The translations under genes and the position numbers were made by a program. DNA of 64,000 nucleotides. Origin: Monarcha castaneiventris obscurior (lineage: Eukaryota > Chordata > Aves > Passeriformes > Monarchidae). The DNA lies in NCBI GenBank assembly GCA_026261815.1, contig JAMPIT010000059.1, positions 14,060,001 through 14,124,000 on the forward strand, written 5' to 3'. The notes under the pieces are model-generated. The model was not told where the DNA came from and did not search any database. It saw only the letters and a program-made list of their open reading frames with translations. Shown here in pieces: positions 12,291 to 25,206 of the stretch. How positions within the stretch are numbered: the first letter of the stretch is position 1; every line of letters begins with the position of its first letter.

Positions 12291-15200
12291 ACTAGGACCT
12301 CTAGTTGCAGGGTCCTGTATTCCCTCTCCTCTGTTTTGTAAAGGGATGAGAAGACAGCGCCGGGTCTTGGCAGCATTCCCCAGCTATCCAGACACTGCCA
12401 TGGGCTTCCCAAACACCCTCGCTCCCAGAGAACAGGACTCTGAGGTCTGTCATGGTTTGAGGTAATTGACAAGAGTTCAGACCTGCCATCACCACCCCTC
12501 AAACCCAGCCCATCTTAAATCACGGCCTGCTGCCTACATCAAAAGTCCTTTGTGAAGAGCACAGTTGCTCCTCTGTAACTGATCTACATGGAGCAGGTCA
12601 TGAGCTGCTTATGAACTTTCTTTCTGTTTTTCATTTTTTTTCTCAAAAAAACCCCACAGTATGAAGTAATGTTGGAAATAAATAGTCTCATCTTTCTCCC
12701 CTAATTATAGAAAGAGGAGCCTTGTTAGGCTACGTGTGATTTTCAGTGTCAGCTCCTCACCTGGGAGTTCAAGTGGGTTTCCTACAAGTTACAGTAATTT
12801 GATTCAGCAAAACCTGAAATGAAACGCTTTATTTTCTGCAAATCCACAGGATGATCTTTGAATTACTGAGCTTTTCTCAAGGTGACTTTGAAAGCCATCT
12901 TCCTTGCCCCAGCAATGAGATCTCTGTGCATGGCGTACAGCTGTGATAATCCCTGGAGAGTTTTGTCCAAGCCAAGAAATTAAGAGCCCTGTCTAATGGG
13001 GTCACTGGCTGCTAATGAAGTTGCACGTTCATAAACTACAGCTACAGCCCTCAAGGGAAACTCCCTGTCATCCCTGCTTTGGGAGATGCAGTTTGTCTGT
13101 GTCATAGGAGCTCGTAGGACCTGTGAGAGCTGCTGGAGGCAATCTGCTGTGTGGGCTTTATTTTTAACCCCACCTCCCAACCCCTAAGCAGGTTCTTCTT
13201 TCTTTCACAAATTGAATTGAACAGAGTTTTTCTTCTAGTGCCTGTGTCAATTTGTCAGCAGTAGTCAAAAGAGAGAAGAGTTATCCAGGTTTTTTCCTCC
13301 TGTGGAGGATCAAACAACAAATCTGTATAAGGAATTCCTGATGGAGAAGCCTAAAAGGAAGATTATGAATTTTCAAAGCCGTGGCCTTGTAAACCAAGCG
13401 TCTCTGCAGACATAATGGAACAAGAGCTCATTAGGAATAATCATCTAAAACCTGACTGAAATCTCTGTAGCTTTCTGACTTACACCAGATGAAGATCAGA
13501 TCCATTCACCTAGTTTTAAGTCCAAACGCACGTTCTTGTGGTGGAGACATAATTTCCTCTGCATGCTGTAATCACTGCTCCGCACTGTGACAAGCAAATA
13601 TTTATTGGGCTTTGCAGGGCTCAGCAAGAGCTTATAGCACATTTCTTTATGGCATTTGTTTTGCTATACATGATGTATATTTTGGTGGGTTTGCTGGTGC
13701 TTTATTTGATGCTCAAGATCAATCATTTCTGAAACACAAGTGTGATATCTTGGGAAAAATAACTTCCCCTTACTCAGTACTAATCTATCATGTTGACTTT
13801 ATTTCCGTCACAGCATACCAAGAGCAAACAACTTCCTACTACTCCGTGCTTTTCAACTAAATGCCTTTTCCGAAAGGTTAGAGAAATGCTTGTGTCATGG
13901 AAAAAACAAAATCCATTTACGCAGAAAATAAAGAGGTGCAGTGGATCAGGCTTAATTGAGCACTTAACAGGCTCAGACTAGCCTGAGCCTACATTAACTG
14001 AACCACTGAACCCATCCAAGCTGAACAGATGTGGAGCACTCTGGCTGTGCAGTTCAGATACACTTCAGCATGGGGTTCTTTATCTGCAGGTAGTAGCACA
14101 AAACCACCTGGGCAGCCCCCTGGGAATGACTCCCAGCATGGGCAGGGGAGAGGGGCATTTTGCATCTGCACAAGGCCAGCTGCTCTCAGGGCCTCTGCAT
14201 ACGATATCCCCCTCTGCCTCTCTCAAGATGCAGCTAAGGTTGTTCCTTGTGCCCTTCTCGTTTTTTTTCTCAAGTCTTTGGACTGTGAAACAGGTGTTGG
14301 GGGATGTTGTCAGGATTTCAAGTGGCTTGGAGGCAAGAGGGCTAGTGGATGACTTTGTCCTTTCTACAACACCTCTCTTTCACACGCCCCTGATGTCTCA
14401 CTAGTGTGATGGTACTTCTTCCCTTCTAAGGAGCTGGTGTCTCAGTCAGTGTGGGAATTGCCCCACAAATCCCCACCTGACTGGAAATTGTGCTTCTCAA
14501 GCTGAAAATAGTGCTTCTCAAGCTGAGAGTTAGTTTTTGCTAACTAGACACTGTCACAGCTGTTGGTCATTCTGCAGTACTTTCTGCTAGACTTTATTTT
14601 TGAGCTGGGGAAAAAACCCCAGCCCTGTGCACACTGTTAGCTCAAACAGGTGATAATGTGCCTGTTTTAGGTGATCGAAAAGACAATTGGTATCATTACT
14701 ATGCCTGCAGATAATTTAGGATTCATTAAAGTAAATGTTCAGGGGGGAAAAGTGCGTGATTGCAATTTTACATCGTGGTTATTACGGCATCCCTGGCTCT
14801 AGCAGGCAAATCAGGAACATTGTAGCTCAGCATTTTCTGGATTGTAGGGATCTATCTGTTGGCTTAGGCTTTGCAAAAATGTAAGTGGTATTTACAATTG
14901 CACTTGGCAACGAGCTGCTTTTTTCTGATACAAATCCAAATGCTAGGGTTATAATTACTGTGAATGTTGCATCCTGCAATCTGGAAGCATAAGCAACATG
15001 CATTGGTCTGCTCTTCACAAAGGAATTGTTGAGGGCTGCAGTGGCCATCCCTGAGGAATCTTCCCATGGCCCTGAATTATGTAGTAAGCCCACATCTATG
15101 TAATCTCCTCTCAAGACTGTTTCATTTTGCCTGCAAAAACTGTATTAGACACCACTGCAGATTGACTCTGCAGGCTCATGCTGGTCCAGACATAAGATGT

Positions 15201-18200
15201 GGGATTCATCATCTTCCAAGGACTAATTTTAAATACTTTAAACAAAATGGAAGACCTTCAATAGGGGAGAGATGCATTTGAAAATAGATGCTCTTTTATA
15301 GAGTAGGTCATGTTTTACTCCTTGTAGTGATTAAGGGAGAGAACAGACCTTGATTTTTGGGAGTAGTAGCATAAGGATTACACAAGTCTTTTTTTTGTAA
15401 GGCCTAATCTTGACAGTGATCTGTGTAGATGCATACCAGATCAAGCCAGAGCAAAGCCAGATGGGCAGCCAACACCTAGAGACCCAAAAATATATTACAT
15501 CAATGCTCACAGTGACTGAGAGGGGTTGCCTAAATTTGGGGCTGGCATGCCTCAGATGGCAGCTAAACTTATGAATCACTTGTGGACCTGCCTGTATGCT
15601 GTTGGCATTGAAGGGTTCTTTGTTGCCAGCTGCCAAGCGGTAATCCTGCATGAGGGATGGACGATGGACACCTCACAGGCCAAAACAGCACTGGAAATCT
15701 ACTGGACTCAGTGGATGAATACTGAAGCTAAAACCGCAGCCGAAAGTTTGGGCCAGGCTATAAATAAAGCACCTGAGTAAACCGAGGAGAAATTGTTTTT
15801 AAAGGAACAGAGCAGAGGGAGAGAGCCGTGTACACGCCTTGCGCTTCAGTGCTGGGATGCAGCTTGGTTGAGTTTTTTTTCTGGTGGGTAATACAGTGTG
15901 GGCTTACAAAAAACACATTTGAACAAACATGGATGCTACACAATGTTAATGGGATGGGGGCTTTTTCCATAAGCAACTTAGTAAGTTTTTCTGTAAAATT
16001 TGATTAACAACAGCCTATGTAATTGGTGAATTTCCTATGCCAAATACTATGTGTTACAAACATAGTGTCACAGAAAAGTAAGAGAGTCTTACACAAGACA
16101 CAGGTAAGCTCATAGTCTTTATTTTATCTATAAGGAAAAAGTCCCCTGAAAACTAACCAGGTCTCAAAATACTCTTCTCTAGATTTTGGTTTTGCAGTCT
16201 GTTATTAATTTGACACAGCAGAAAAATTTTCAGCTAAAGATAGAGGGGATTTTATACAGACAGACTTGCTCTTTCTGTCCTGTGTGTCCCTACATGTGTA
16301 TTTATATATATGTCATTTAGAGAAGAAAAAGATGAACTATACCCTCTTTGCTGAACTATACCCTAGTTAGCAAAGACTGACTCTCAGCTTGAGAACCATT
16401 ATTTTCAGCATGAGAACTTAGCTTTGTAATAAACTCAAACTAAAGTGAACCCAGAGGAAGACTGGCTGTGTGCTAAGCCTCTGCAGGTAGAGTCTCATTT
16501 CCAACTTATTCTATAAACAGACTCTTTTCTTCCATTATTTAAAACTGCTCAGCTGCTTCTCTGCAAGAAAACAGCAAAGGCAATTGAGCACAGTCTTGGT
16601 CACGTAAGTGGCTCTTGTCTCAAAAGCTAGTTCGTATTCAGTGCTGTCCTAGTTTTTCTTTTCTCAATCCCATAAAAGTCCTTTTCAGAAGAAATTCCAA
16701 TTAATGAGCACTGGATTCAGTGTGTGAGCAAAAAAGTACAATATATAGCATACTGCTATAAAATTACAGATAAATATTTACATACCTTTTAATGTCCCTT
16801 CACATTCTTTTAAGCTCACATTCTTTTTCTCTAATCTTCATTTGACCATTTCAAGCATGACTAACATATTTTGAATTATTTTTACACTTCCAACATCTAC
16901 TCTGTAAAAACAGTGAACATGAAGGTGCAGGTGGCTGAGCTGAGTTCAAAAGATTCATTTTCCGAGAAGAACTAGGACTTTCCAGCTGTACTTCTGTGCT
17001 TGAGTTTCTTAATAAAGCCACCGTGTTATCCTGAACTTAGGCTAACTCCATGGTTACAGTGGTGTCGATTAACCATAGTGTCAAAGAATCACTCAGCCTG
17101 AAGCAGCCAATACAAGGATTTTTATTTTCCTCTCCTCTTTATCCAAGCATGGAAAAAGGAGCAGGTTGCTACGCATTCTTGTTACACCTTATCTAAATAT
17201 ATTGATCACTTCCTCCGGCCTCTTATCTGTTTGCTCTGCAGTGGCCGTGGTTCATTCACACTGGGATTTGCAGGGAAGCTGAATGGATTCAGCCACGTGA
17301 GAGGTACCAGTGGGCTGCTTCAGGCTGGGTGACACTGTGCCTGGCTTCTCTTTTGTTTCTTCTGGCTGCTTGTTTGATATCCGCCAGCCTCTCTGTTCAT
17401 TAAGGCAGCGTGATGAATGGAAGGCGGCGAGGGTAATTGGGGCAGTTAGGGCCACCTGGTTCATAACCATAACAAATATCCACCAGTGCATCTCTCTCAG
17501 CACCACATGCATCAGTGAAGTGCAAACTGGGTGACAGTGAATGGAAATCTTAAACTGATGTGAAGATTCTAGCAGTTTCTAGAGTCATGCTGGCTTCTCT
17601 TGCCCCAGCCTTTTTAAGGCCCATAAAAGAACATTTTCAAAGGTGTAACAGACACTACATTCATGTAGCATTATTGTTTGTGCAGAAGATATATGGTTCT
17701 GCTAGTTGTTTTACACTGGGATAACTTCATTAGAGTAGATCCTGCACTGCCCCAAGGGTGGGTGTACCCAGCCATACGGAATTGAGCTGGTGTTTGGCAC
17801 GGTGGTTTTTGTTCCATCCATGCAACACATGTGTGGCACAGGTCATGTGCTGGGGAAGGCAGGAGAAGGGTCTCTTGCACCACTGGTAATGCTTGTGCAG
17901 AGAGGGGAGGAAGTTCAGCCCACAAGAGACTAAACACCAGCTGATTTAAGCACCAACTTTGCACTTAATGCTCCCAGACTATGCCTTTTCCTGAGCTGAG
18001 CTCTGCCAGACCTGACTTGAGCAGGGCTACAGTGGGCAGAGATGTGGTGCTGTCTCTGGTTGGAAGCACGGACATGCCATTGGTGCACAGGACTGGATAA
18101 CACTGGCTCGTCGATGTGACCTTGGACTCAGCACCGATGAGTGAAAGCAGTGCTCACAGTGTATGGGAACAGCCCCGCGCTGGCCAGTGAGGATAATGTC

Positions 18201-19349
18201 TTTAGCAGACTTTGCATCATGAAGTGGTTAATGAATTCTTTTGTAGTGAAAGGCTGGATTCAATAAAAAGTTTCTGGGGCAAGTTACCATAGCCTGCCAT
18301 ACTACAGTGTGTCAGGCAGACCCTTTTTTTTCCCCCTTTTCATTTATTTTTTCTTCCCCTTTTAATTTCAAATTGAGTGCAGCTGACTGCCTCCAATGCT
18401 GTTAACAATGGCACTTCTTTCACTGGAACAATGTAACATTTAAAACAGATAAAAGCTCATGTGGGGCTAATAAAAGTTTGCCCCCATCCTCATTTCTGTA
18501 GGGCTGATTTCCTCATTGTTAACATTTTAAGTAGCAGGCACTATGAATATGAGTGTAATTGACTTTTACATGCTATTACTCATCAGTGGGTAACTCCAAA
18601 CAGGCGTCACTGGAGGGATGTGCCCAATCTCAAAGAAACTTCGTGGCCCAGCAGCAGGGGAGCAATGCTGCGTGAGATGGATCCTCAGGGGAAACTGAGA
18701 AGTCAGTAGGTGAATAACTGGGGGGACCAGAGTGCTGGGCATGGCAGCCCAGCTGCCCCAGTCCAGCAAGAGTAGCAAAATGGGAGGACACACACAGGTG
18801 ACACTCAGCAGCCTGTGTGCTCCTTCTGGTGGCTGATGGAGAGAGGGATCAAGTCAGTGGGTTCCCGTTCCACATTTTCCATATGAATTGCTTGTGCTGC
18901 TTGGGTTAGGGGTCCAAATGAAACCCTCTGAGCGTTGGTCTTTTGTCCATAGCAGGGACAAGGACAGGCACATGACATGCATACCTTCTTGGATGGAGAG
19001 TAGGCATTGAATACTAACAATAATCATTAGTAGCAACATTTTGATTTTGAAGGCACTATAAAAGTGTTAGGTTTTATAAATGCACTTTAAGGTGACTTTT
19101 TTTCCTGATCAGTTTCTGTGTGATATATATGTGCTTGTGCACAATCAGTCTAAATTCTCCTTCAGTCAGCAAACAAACTAGTTTTAAAGTAGTCTGTGTG
19201 TTGCAGGAACGTGTGTTTTGACTGTCGTCCCTGCAGAACTCAATCCAGAACATCCATGACTTTTCCTTCCAGAATCTTCCTTTCCCTTTGGTGATCTTTG
19301 GGTTAGGCTCCATGTTGCTTTGCATATCCATGCATCTCTGTGAACGAGA
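12291..19349. other. Intronic sequence, nothing recognised
   Basis: No gene is supported. A 21-bp-period duplication of a 16-bp unit (GTGCTTCTCAAGCTGA) sits at 14490-14505 and 14511-14526. A 13-bp unit (TGAACTATACCCT) is repeated at 16332-16344 and 16352-16364. Positions 18390-18560 are AT-rich and free of obvious repeats. Confidence 0.5.
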
Positions 19350-19401
19350 TTTTTATTTATTTATTTGCTTGTTTGTTTGTTTGTTTGTTTATTTATTTTA
19401 A
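19350..19401. repeat. TTTA/TTTG tetranucleotide tract
   Basis: A compound low-complexity tract of TTTA units, then TTTG units, then TTTA again. It is a simple repeat with no coding meaning. Confidence 0.9.
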
Positions 19402-21563
19402 ATGGTTTTAAAGCCTCGATCTGTGCTATGATGGGAAGGTGCCTCTGTTCCTTTTCTCCACGTCCTCCTAGTCTCCTTGTTGCTGGACAGTTCTTGGTTC
19501 CCACCTCAGTTGCTGTTGGCTGTAGCTACCAAACCTGCCCAGCTGCGGGGGCTGAGCCCCTGCCCTGCCTTTCCCACAAAAAACACACAGCAGTAACAGG
19601 ACCAAAGAGTTGGTGCATCATGCCCTGTTTGTGTTTACAAGTTTAGAAATATGATTGCTCCCCAGCAATGTTTACTAATTATATATTCCAGCCAAAGCAG
19701 GAATGAGTCATTTTTACATTGCTCATAGAAAATTAAAAAAGGCTTAAACACCCACAAAATTTGCTTACTCTTCAGGTGTAGCCCCCGGAAGGGTGAGGAC
19801 AGCTTCCGCCGCATTCTGGTTGGAAACATCACTGACATGACTGTTGGGAAGTTGAACAGTCCCAAACCAATTACAGGTGATGTGCAAAAAAATATGGAAA
19901 AATGCCATGAGGTCAGATCCTGAGGACAATTTTTCAAAAAAAGGCTGGGTTGCAAAAAGTGTGCTTGACTTCAGTAAGGCCTTTTCGGGACATGTTGCCC
20001 GATAACTCTACGTGGTGTTTGTAGAATTAAGCCAGTCTTTGTCCACAAAGATAGGAAGTCAGATGCACTAGTGGCTGTCAGCAAACTGGTACAGATGGTC
20101 GTTTTGTTCAGAACAACATGCACAAAAGTATCCCAGAGGTGAAGCTCAAAATACCCACATTGCTCTCGTGTGCCAGTCCCTCTCTTTCCATTAATGCAAA
20201 ATGACTCACAGGCTCAAAAAGGCAAACATTGATCAAAAGAACGAAGAGTGATTTACTGGTGCAGGATGGGACAAGATGTTGTTTTAGCCCAACAAACAGT
20301 AACTGCATTTAGAGATATTGCCAAGGGAGTCCGAGGCGGTGCTTGCTTACTAAATTGGGTAAAATGCAGGGATTTCACCAAATGCAAATGACAATGAACA
20401 ATATGTGTGACTCAATATATCCGCTATGCTTTCAATGTGCAGTCAGAGGGTGGTATAGCTGACCTTTTAAAGTGATGCTTTTCAAACCACATTGTTATGA
20501 TTATCAAAGTGTTCATTTTAGAGTACAATATTTGGACCCACTCCTGGTAATTTTCTCTGTATCATTTGAAGGCTGTTTTCCCCTCTGTTTATAAGAAAAG
20601 CACTTCCAGACAACCCCTAGAGTGTCATACATTCATTTCTATGTCTAACCAGGGAGTAAAACTTGCCATCAGTTCTCCGAAGCCTGACACGCACCTCTGG
20701 AGTACTTCAAGTCACGTATGGAATTAGCTAAAATAAGTTTGGTGGTGATTTTGTGAGACTTTCCTGTGTGCCAGAAATAGTCTTCAAGAACAATGTAGGG
20801 CGAGAAATATTCTTTGCTCTTTAGCCTCAGCTTCCTCCTATCTAAAAGCTGTCGGTGGCATCTCTGGCCGTGCAGAGCAGATCCCAGAATGGCTGTGGGG
20901 TGATTCCAATTTTGCAGTACTGTAAGGGAAAGAAAATAATCTGGCGTCGGATTTGTAAATTTAAGTGTAGAAAAGGCTAAAAAAAATAAAACAGTCACAG
21001 CTCATAGTCAGCCCAAGGCCAGCAAGCAGACTGGAACAAGGCCCCCACAAATCCAAGAGAGGCAGTTTTGCTGGGATGCATTTCCTCTCCGTCCTCCATC
21101 AGCCAAGCCAAAAACTTAACAGGAAAAAAATAAAAAGGAACCCGTACTGAGCAATTTGGCTGCACAATTGGCTGCAGTCATCACAGATAAATAGCCTGGG
21201 CCCAGCTTCTCCATGGTGTGGGGACTCAGTGCGGTGCTCAGGGGCCGGGCGAGACGCTGCCGCTGTGACCAGCGATGGCCACCACCCTGCTTCCCACAGC
21301 ACTGCCCATCCCTGAGCAGTCCCCCTCTGGCCTGAGGGGTCTGGCACAGGCTGGGCCCACCACAGTTAAAGCACAGCTCTCCTGGAGCATGAGCTGCGAT
21401 GCTCAGATACCCCATTGGGTGAAGAGTTAAGTACTAAAAAATAGCAGAATTTTCTATCGGGTTGAAGATGCCTTATTTTGATCATGGAGGTCAAACACAG
21501 ACACGGGAATTCCCCAAGCTGGTTTATTTGCAGATTTGTTCAGACAGTTTCTTTCTTTCTTTT

Positions 21564-21565
<2 letters not shown>
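19402..21565. other. Intronic sequence, nothing recognised
   Basis: About 2.2 kb without a recognisable exon, RNA gene or transposon. A moderately GC-rich patch near 21200-21400 produces overlapping short open frames on the minus strand without a domain. Confidence 0.5.

Positions 21566-21609
<44 letters not shown>
21566..21609. repeat. 44-base T homopolymer
   Basis: A run of 44 consecutive T bases preceded by a CTTT-rich lead-in at 21551-21565. On the opposite strand it is a long A run. I see no retrotransposed gene copy attached to it on either side. The exact length is likely to vary between reads because homopolymers of this size are hard to sequence. Confidence 0.97.
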
Positions 21610-21610
<1 letters not shown>

Positions 21611-24600
21611 TGACAAATCAGCCTGTTTTTTATAATAATCTCATCTTGAAACTTGAGAGGAAGGGAATGTATGGGTGAGCAGCTAATATCAGTGAGTTCT
21701 GGAAACTCCCTTTTTATGGTCGCTCTCATTTAGCAGCTGTTTTGATACTTTCATTGCATTAAAAACTTATTTGACAAGACTGACAATAAATTAACTTCAT
21801 CTCTTCTGGTAAAATTAGCTTCAGGTCCCAGTAAGTTTGAGAAAAGCACTACTAAATAATATTGATAGACAGACAACAGGGCTTTGATCTAATATATCAT
21901 GAAGAAATAAAACATCGGAGGTGTTACAATCCAAGAAGGCAAAGCTATTTTCTTTCTTCTTTACTGATTATTCTCCTGCTTCAAATATTATTTTAAGAGT
22001 GTATATGTTGGATCTAGTGACTCGTAGATGCAAACATTGGTTTAAAATTAATTTTTAAATATCTCTTTATGCAAAGCAATATATTTACTGATTTAAATCA
22101 TACCCATCTGGACATGTTTATCAAAATCAATCCTTGTCTACTATAAGCCATTTGCTGCCATTGCCACCCACTGGCCAGGGACAAACAACCATCCTGTTAC
22201 TGACCCAGATCAACAAATATCCTGATTAAACAGACACATCTTGCTACACATCCAACTGCTTCCTATTCAGCATCTTGCCTTTAACACAAAATCTGGCCAG
22301 CTTTGTACAAAATTTATTTACTGTTTTTATCTTTAAAACATAAGTCATAGTCTGGGAAGGAGGGGGCAGGGGGAGCCTGTTCTGCAGACCGTGAACTCTG
22401 ATCTGATAGTTTCATCCTTCTGTCATCTCTTTAAACGTAGTATCTAAAAACTGAAGGATCTCATCCTTTTATGTTTCTGGAAGATGAGATACAGTTTTGG
22501 CAATATATAGTAAAATAATGAAACTGAATTACAGACTGTAGGGAGCCATTTTTCTCACATAGGGGTCAGTATATATGGTAATACTTTGGATTAAGGATGA
22601 AATTACTACAGGACTGTAATAACTAACCTTGTTAATCTCTTCTCATTTTCTTAAGAGTAGCTCAAAAAGAAATACTGCAGCAATCACAGCTTAATATTGG
22701 AATCCTTCTCTGCTTTAATCACAGTCCTTTATATACTGTGATTTTATGTGTTATTTTGTCCTAATATTACTAGCAATTTTATTAATCATGTCTGTTGTTG
22801 GTTGGTTTACCATTTTCCTTCACAAATTATTTTAGGGTCCAATATTTACGCCTTTGAAACAAATTTGAAAAACTGATACAAAAATGATTCTTCTTAGAGG
22901 AGCTGCTCTTCACTTAGGTACCCATAAACAAAAGCTAAACCAGGCCCTTGGACTTCTCTTCCCTGCGCCTTTCAGTTCCATACCAGGTTCATACCACCAA
23001 TGCTGAGACAGCCCTCTCTACAAATGAAAGGGAAAGAAAGGCGATAATGTTTTGTTCTCTACATCATTAGTTAGGGGGAAGGAGGAGAAGAACTTAGCAG
23101 AACAACTGCATCTTTTGTTTTTAAGTTCTTTGGAACAATTCTGCCAGGCAGAGCGTTTTCCCTCTGTTTCATTTGTCTTTGTTATTTTCCTATCTAATTA
23201 AAATTCTGCAATGCCGTCATGAAATTGTTGTCCGTTTAAGGTCACAAACAGCTTCTGTCCTAATGAAATATGAATTGCATTAGTTAATTGAATTATGCAC
23301 TTATTGTGTGTTGTGAATGGACTGAGCACACTTATATTCTTAACATATACTGAGCATTTTTATCAGTTTAGGCAGTGTGTGGACATAGAAAATGCTGCTG
23401 TCATTCTTTGCATCACAATAGGGAGATTTAATTGGCAATAGACGGGACTAAGAAGTGTTTGTGAAGGACAAGAACTCTAAGATCTCACACAGGCATCTGC
23501 TAGCTGGGATGAGATCGGCTCTTCTCATCCACCCCCAGTGGTCTGGGGTCAGGGCACAGTCCCGAGCGGAAAACTCGAATAAACCCTTGTTATGCACCGT
23601 GTCTCTGTGATGTCTGTCAAGATAGGAAGAACCAAGGGAGAGCAACGAAACATCTGTGGCCTTCTGCAGCAGGAGGCTTTCTGGGTTAAATGAACCTCGT
23701 AATTGAAACCCTCAGTGCACGGTCCAGACTGTTCTCTTCCAGGGTCTGCCCAGTCTCTGTGCAGATACTACCCCCACACCCCTGGTAACACAACAAGCTG
23801 AGCTCCAGGGTCCTTTTCACAGCTGGGAGGTTCTTTCTTTGAACTGTGGGAAGGTTCACTTTAGGATGTCGAGGACCTGATCAAAGTCAAATGAAAACAT
23901 GGGAACTCTTTCTCTTGACCTCAGGGCTGTGGATGAAGCAGGTGCTTACAGGAAGTGCAGGCTCTGGCACTCAGCCTTTACAACGTGTAAGGTGGATGTT
24001 TTGCATCGGTAACCACTCAGTGGTGGACTCTACTAATGAACCAGACTATTTTAGAGGATTTAGGTAACAGAATACTAGATTTAATTTCCATGCATGGGTC
24101 TTGATTTTTCGCTTAATTCTTCAGACTGTGCAGCATTATACATACACACACATGTATTGTTGTATATATACACATATTTGTAATATGCATTTGTATATTC
24201 ATATACATATATGTGTATCTCCAGTGTTTAGCCATTAGATTTATTTACAGGAAAAGTATCTTTGGATTCTGCATAATAAGGTAGTAAATCTGAAAATAGT
24301 ACCTTCCAGATATTCTTGAGCTTGACAGGTGTGGAGAGGTATCTTTTGTTCTGTCAAATAGTGCCTCCCTTAGCTCAAAATGGTACTTCATTCAACAGTA
24401 GGCTGAAAGAAAAGATAAGCAATGTTCAGGTTGAAGAGTTGTTGAGAAATTTCTTCTTCTTGTTGTCATTTTCCACTCAAAAACCGAGGTGATATGCAAA
24501 TGGCATTTTCTCCTACTACAGCAAACTAATGCGGGAATATAAAACCACTTAAGATAAACACAGCTAAAAACTGACTTGCCACAATACACAATTCCCAAAG

Positions 24601-25151
24601 GGAAATACCATGACCCTTTTTACAAGAGAAACAGAGAGAAGAGTGTCTGTGCTTGATCCCAGCAGTCTCCTTTGTGGGGACTTCCCAGCTCTGCGCTCCT
24701 GCAGAGGCACTTGTCATTTCCCACTCTGGGTGATCCTCCACAGCTGCTGTAGCACTCACCTTCCAGGAACACTTCTCCATGGGCCCCAGATTTTGTTACC
24801 ACCACCCACAGATGATGTGCTGAGATAGAGAGACTAAATGAGGGATTCTGGTTTGGGTAGGTAGGCAAGGACTTCCCCTGTATGCTCAACAGATGGGAAG
24901 AGAGGTTTTTTCCAGAGAGAAGTGTGGAGATAGCCACATTAGGTGGCTGCTTCTCTGAATCACCTGAAAGAGTTTCTTTCTCAGTCATTGTAATTACTGA
25001 ACGTAAGGGGGCCTGCCTCTGGGTGTAGTTGTTGCATTACAGAAGTGCTTCAAGCAGAGGAGTTTCCTGCACTCCCCAAGTGCCCCGAGATGGTCATACC
25101 TGCTTGAACTTCTGACTGAGGAATTTCCCACCTGGTGCCCATATCACCTGG

Positions 25152-25158
<7 letters not shown>
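21610..25158. other. AT-rich intronic sequence
   Basis: No gene is supported. The stretch from about 21700 to 23400 is markedly AT-rich, and 23190-23320 is dense in homeodomain- and POU-like words such as TAATTA and ATGAATTGCAT. A TA/CA-rich low-complexity tract lies at 24137-24219. Confidence 0.5.
24137..24219. repeat. TA/CA-rich low-complexity tract
   Basis: Alternating purine-pyrimidine sequence made of imperfect TA and CA dinucleotides, with several ATATAC/GTATAT palindromic words. It is a decayed dinucleotide microsatellite. Confidence 0.8.

Positions 25159-25203
<45 letters not shown>
25159..25203. repeat. (CT)n microsatellite
   Basis: About 22 uninterrupted CT dinucleotides. On the other strand it is a GA array, which gives an artefactual Arg-Glu repeat in an open frame at 25050-25349. 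Polypurine-polypyrimidine arrays of this kind can adopt triplex DNA. Confidence 0.97.

Positions 25204-25206
<3 letters not shown>

Noticed and set aside
11961..12502. Repetitive peptides with Trp-Met-Asp-Gly or Ile-His-Pro-Ser units
   Set aside because: They are translations of the CCAT microsatellite in different frames.
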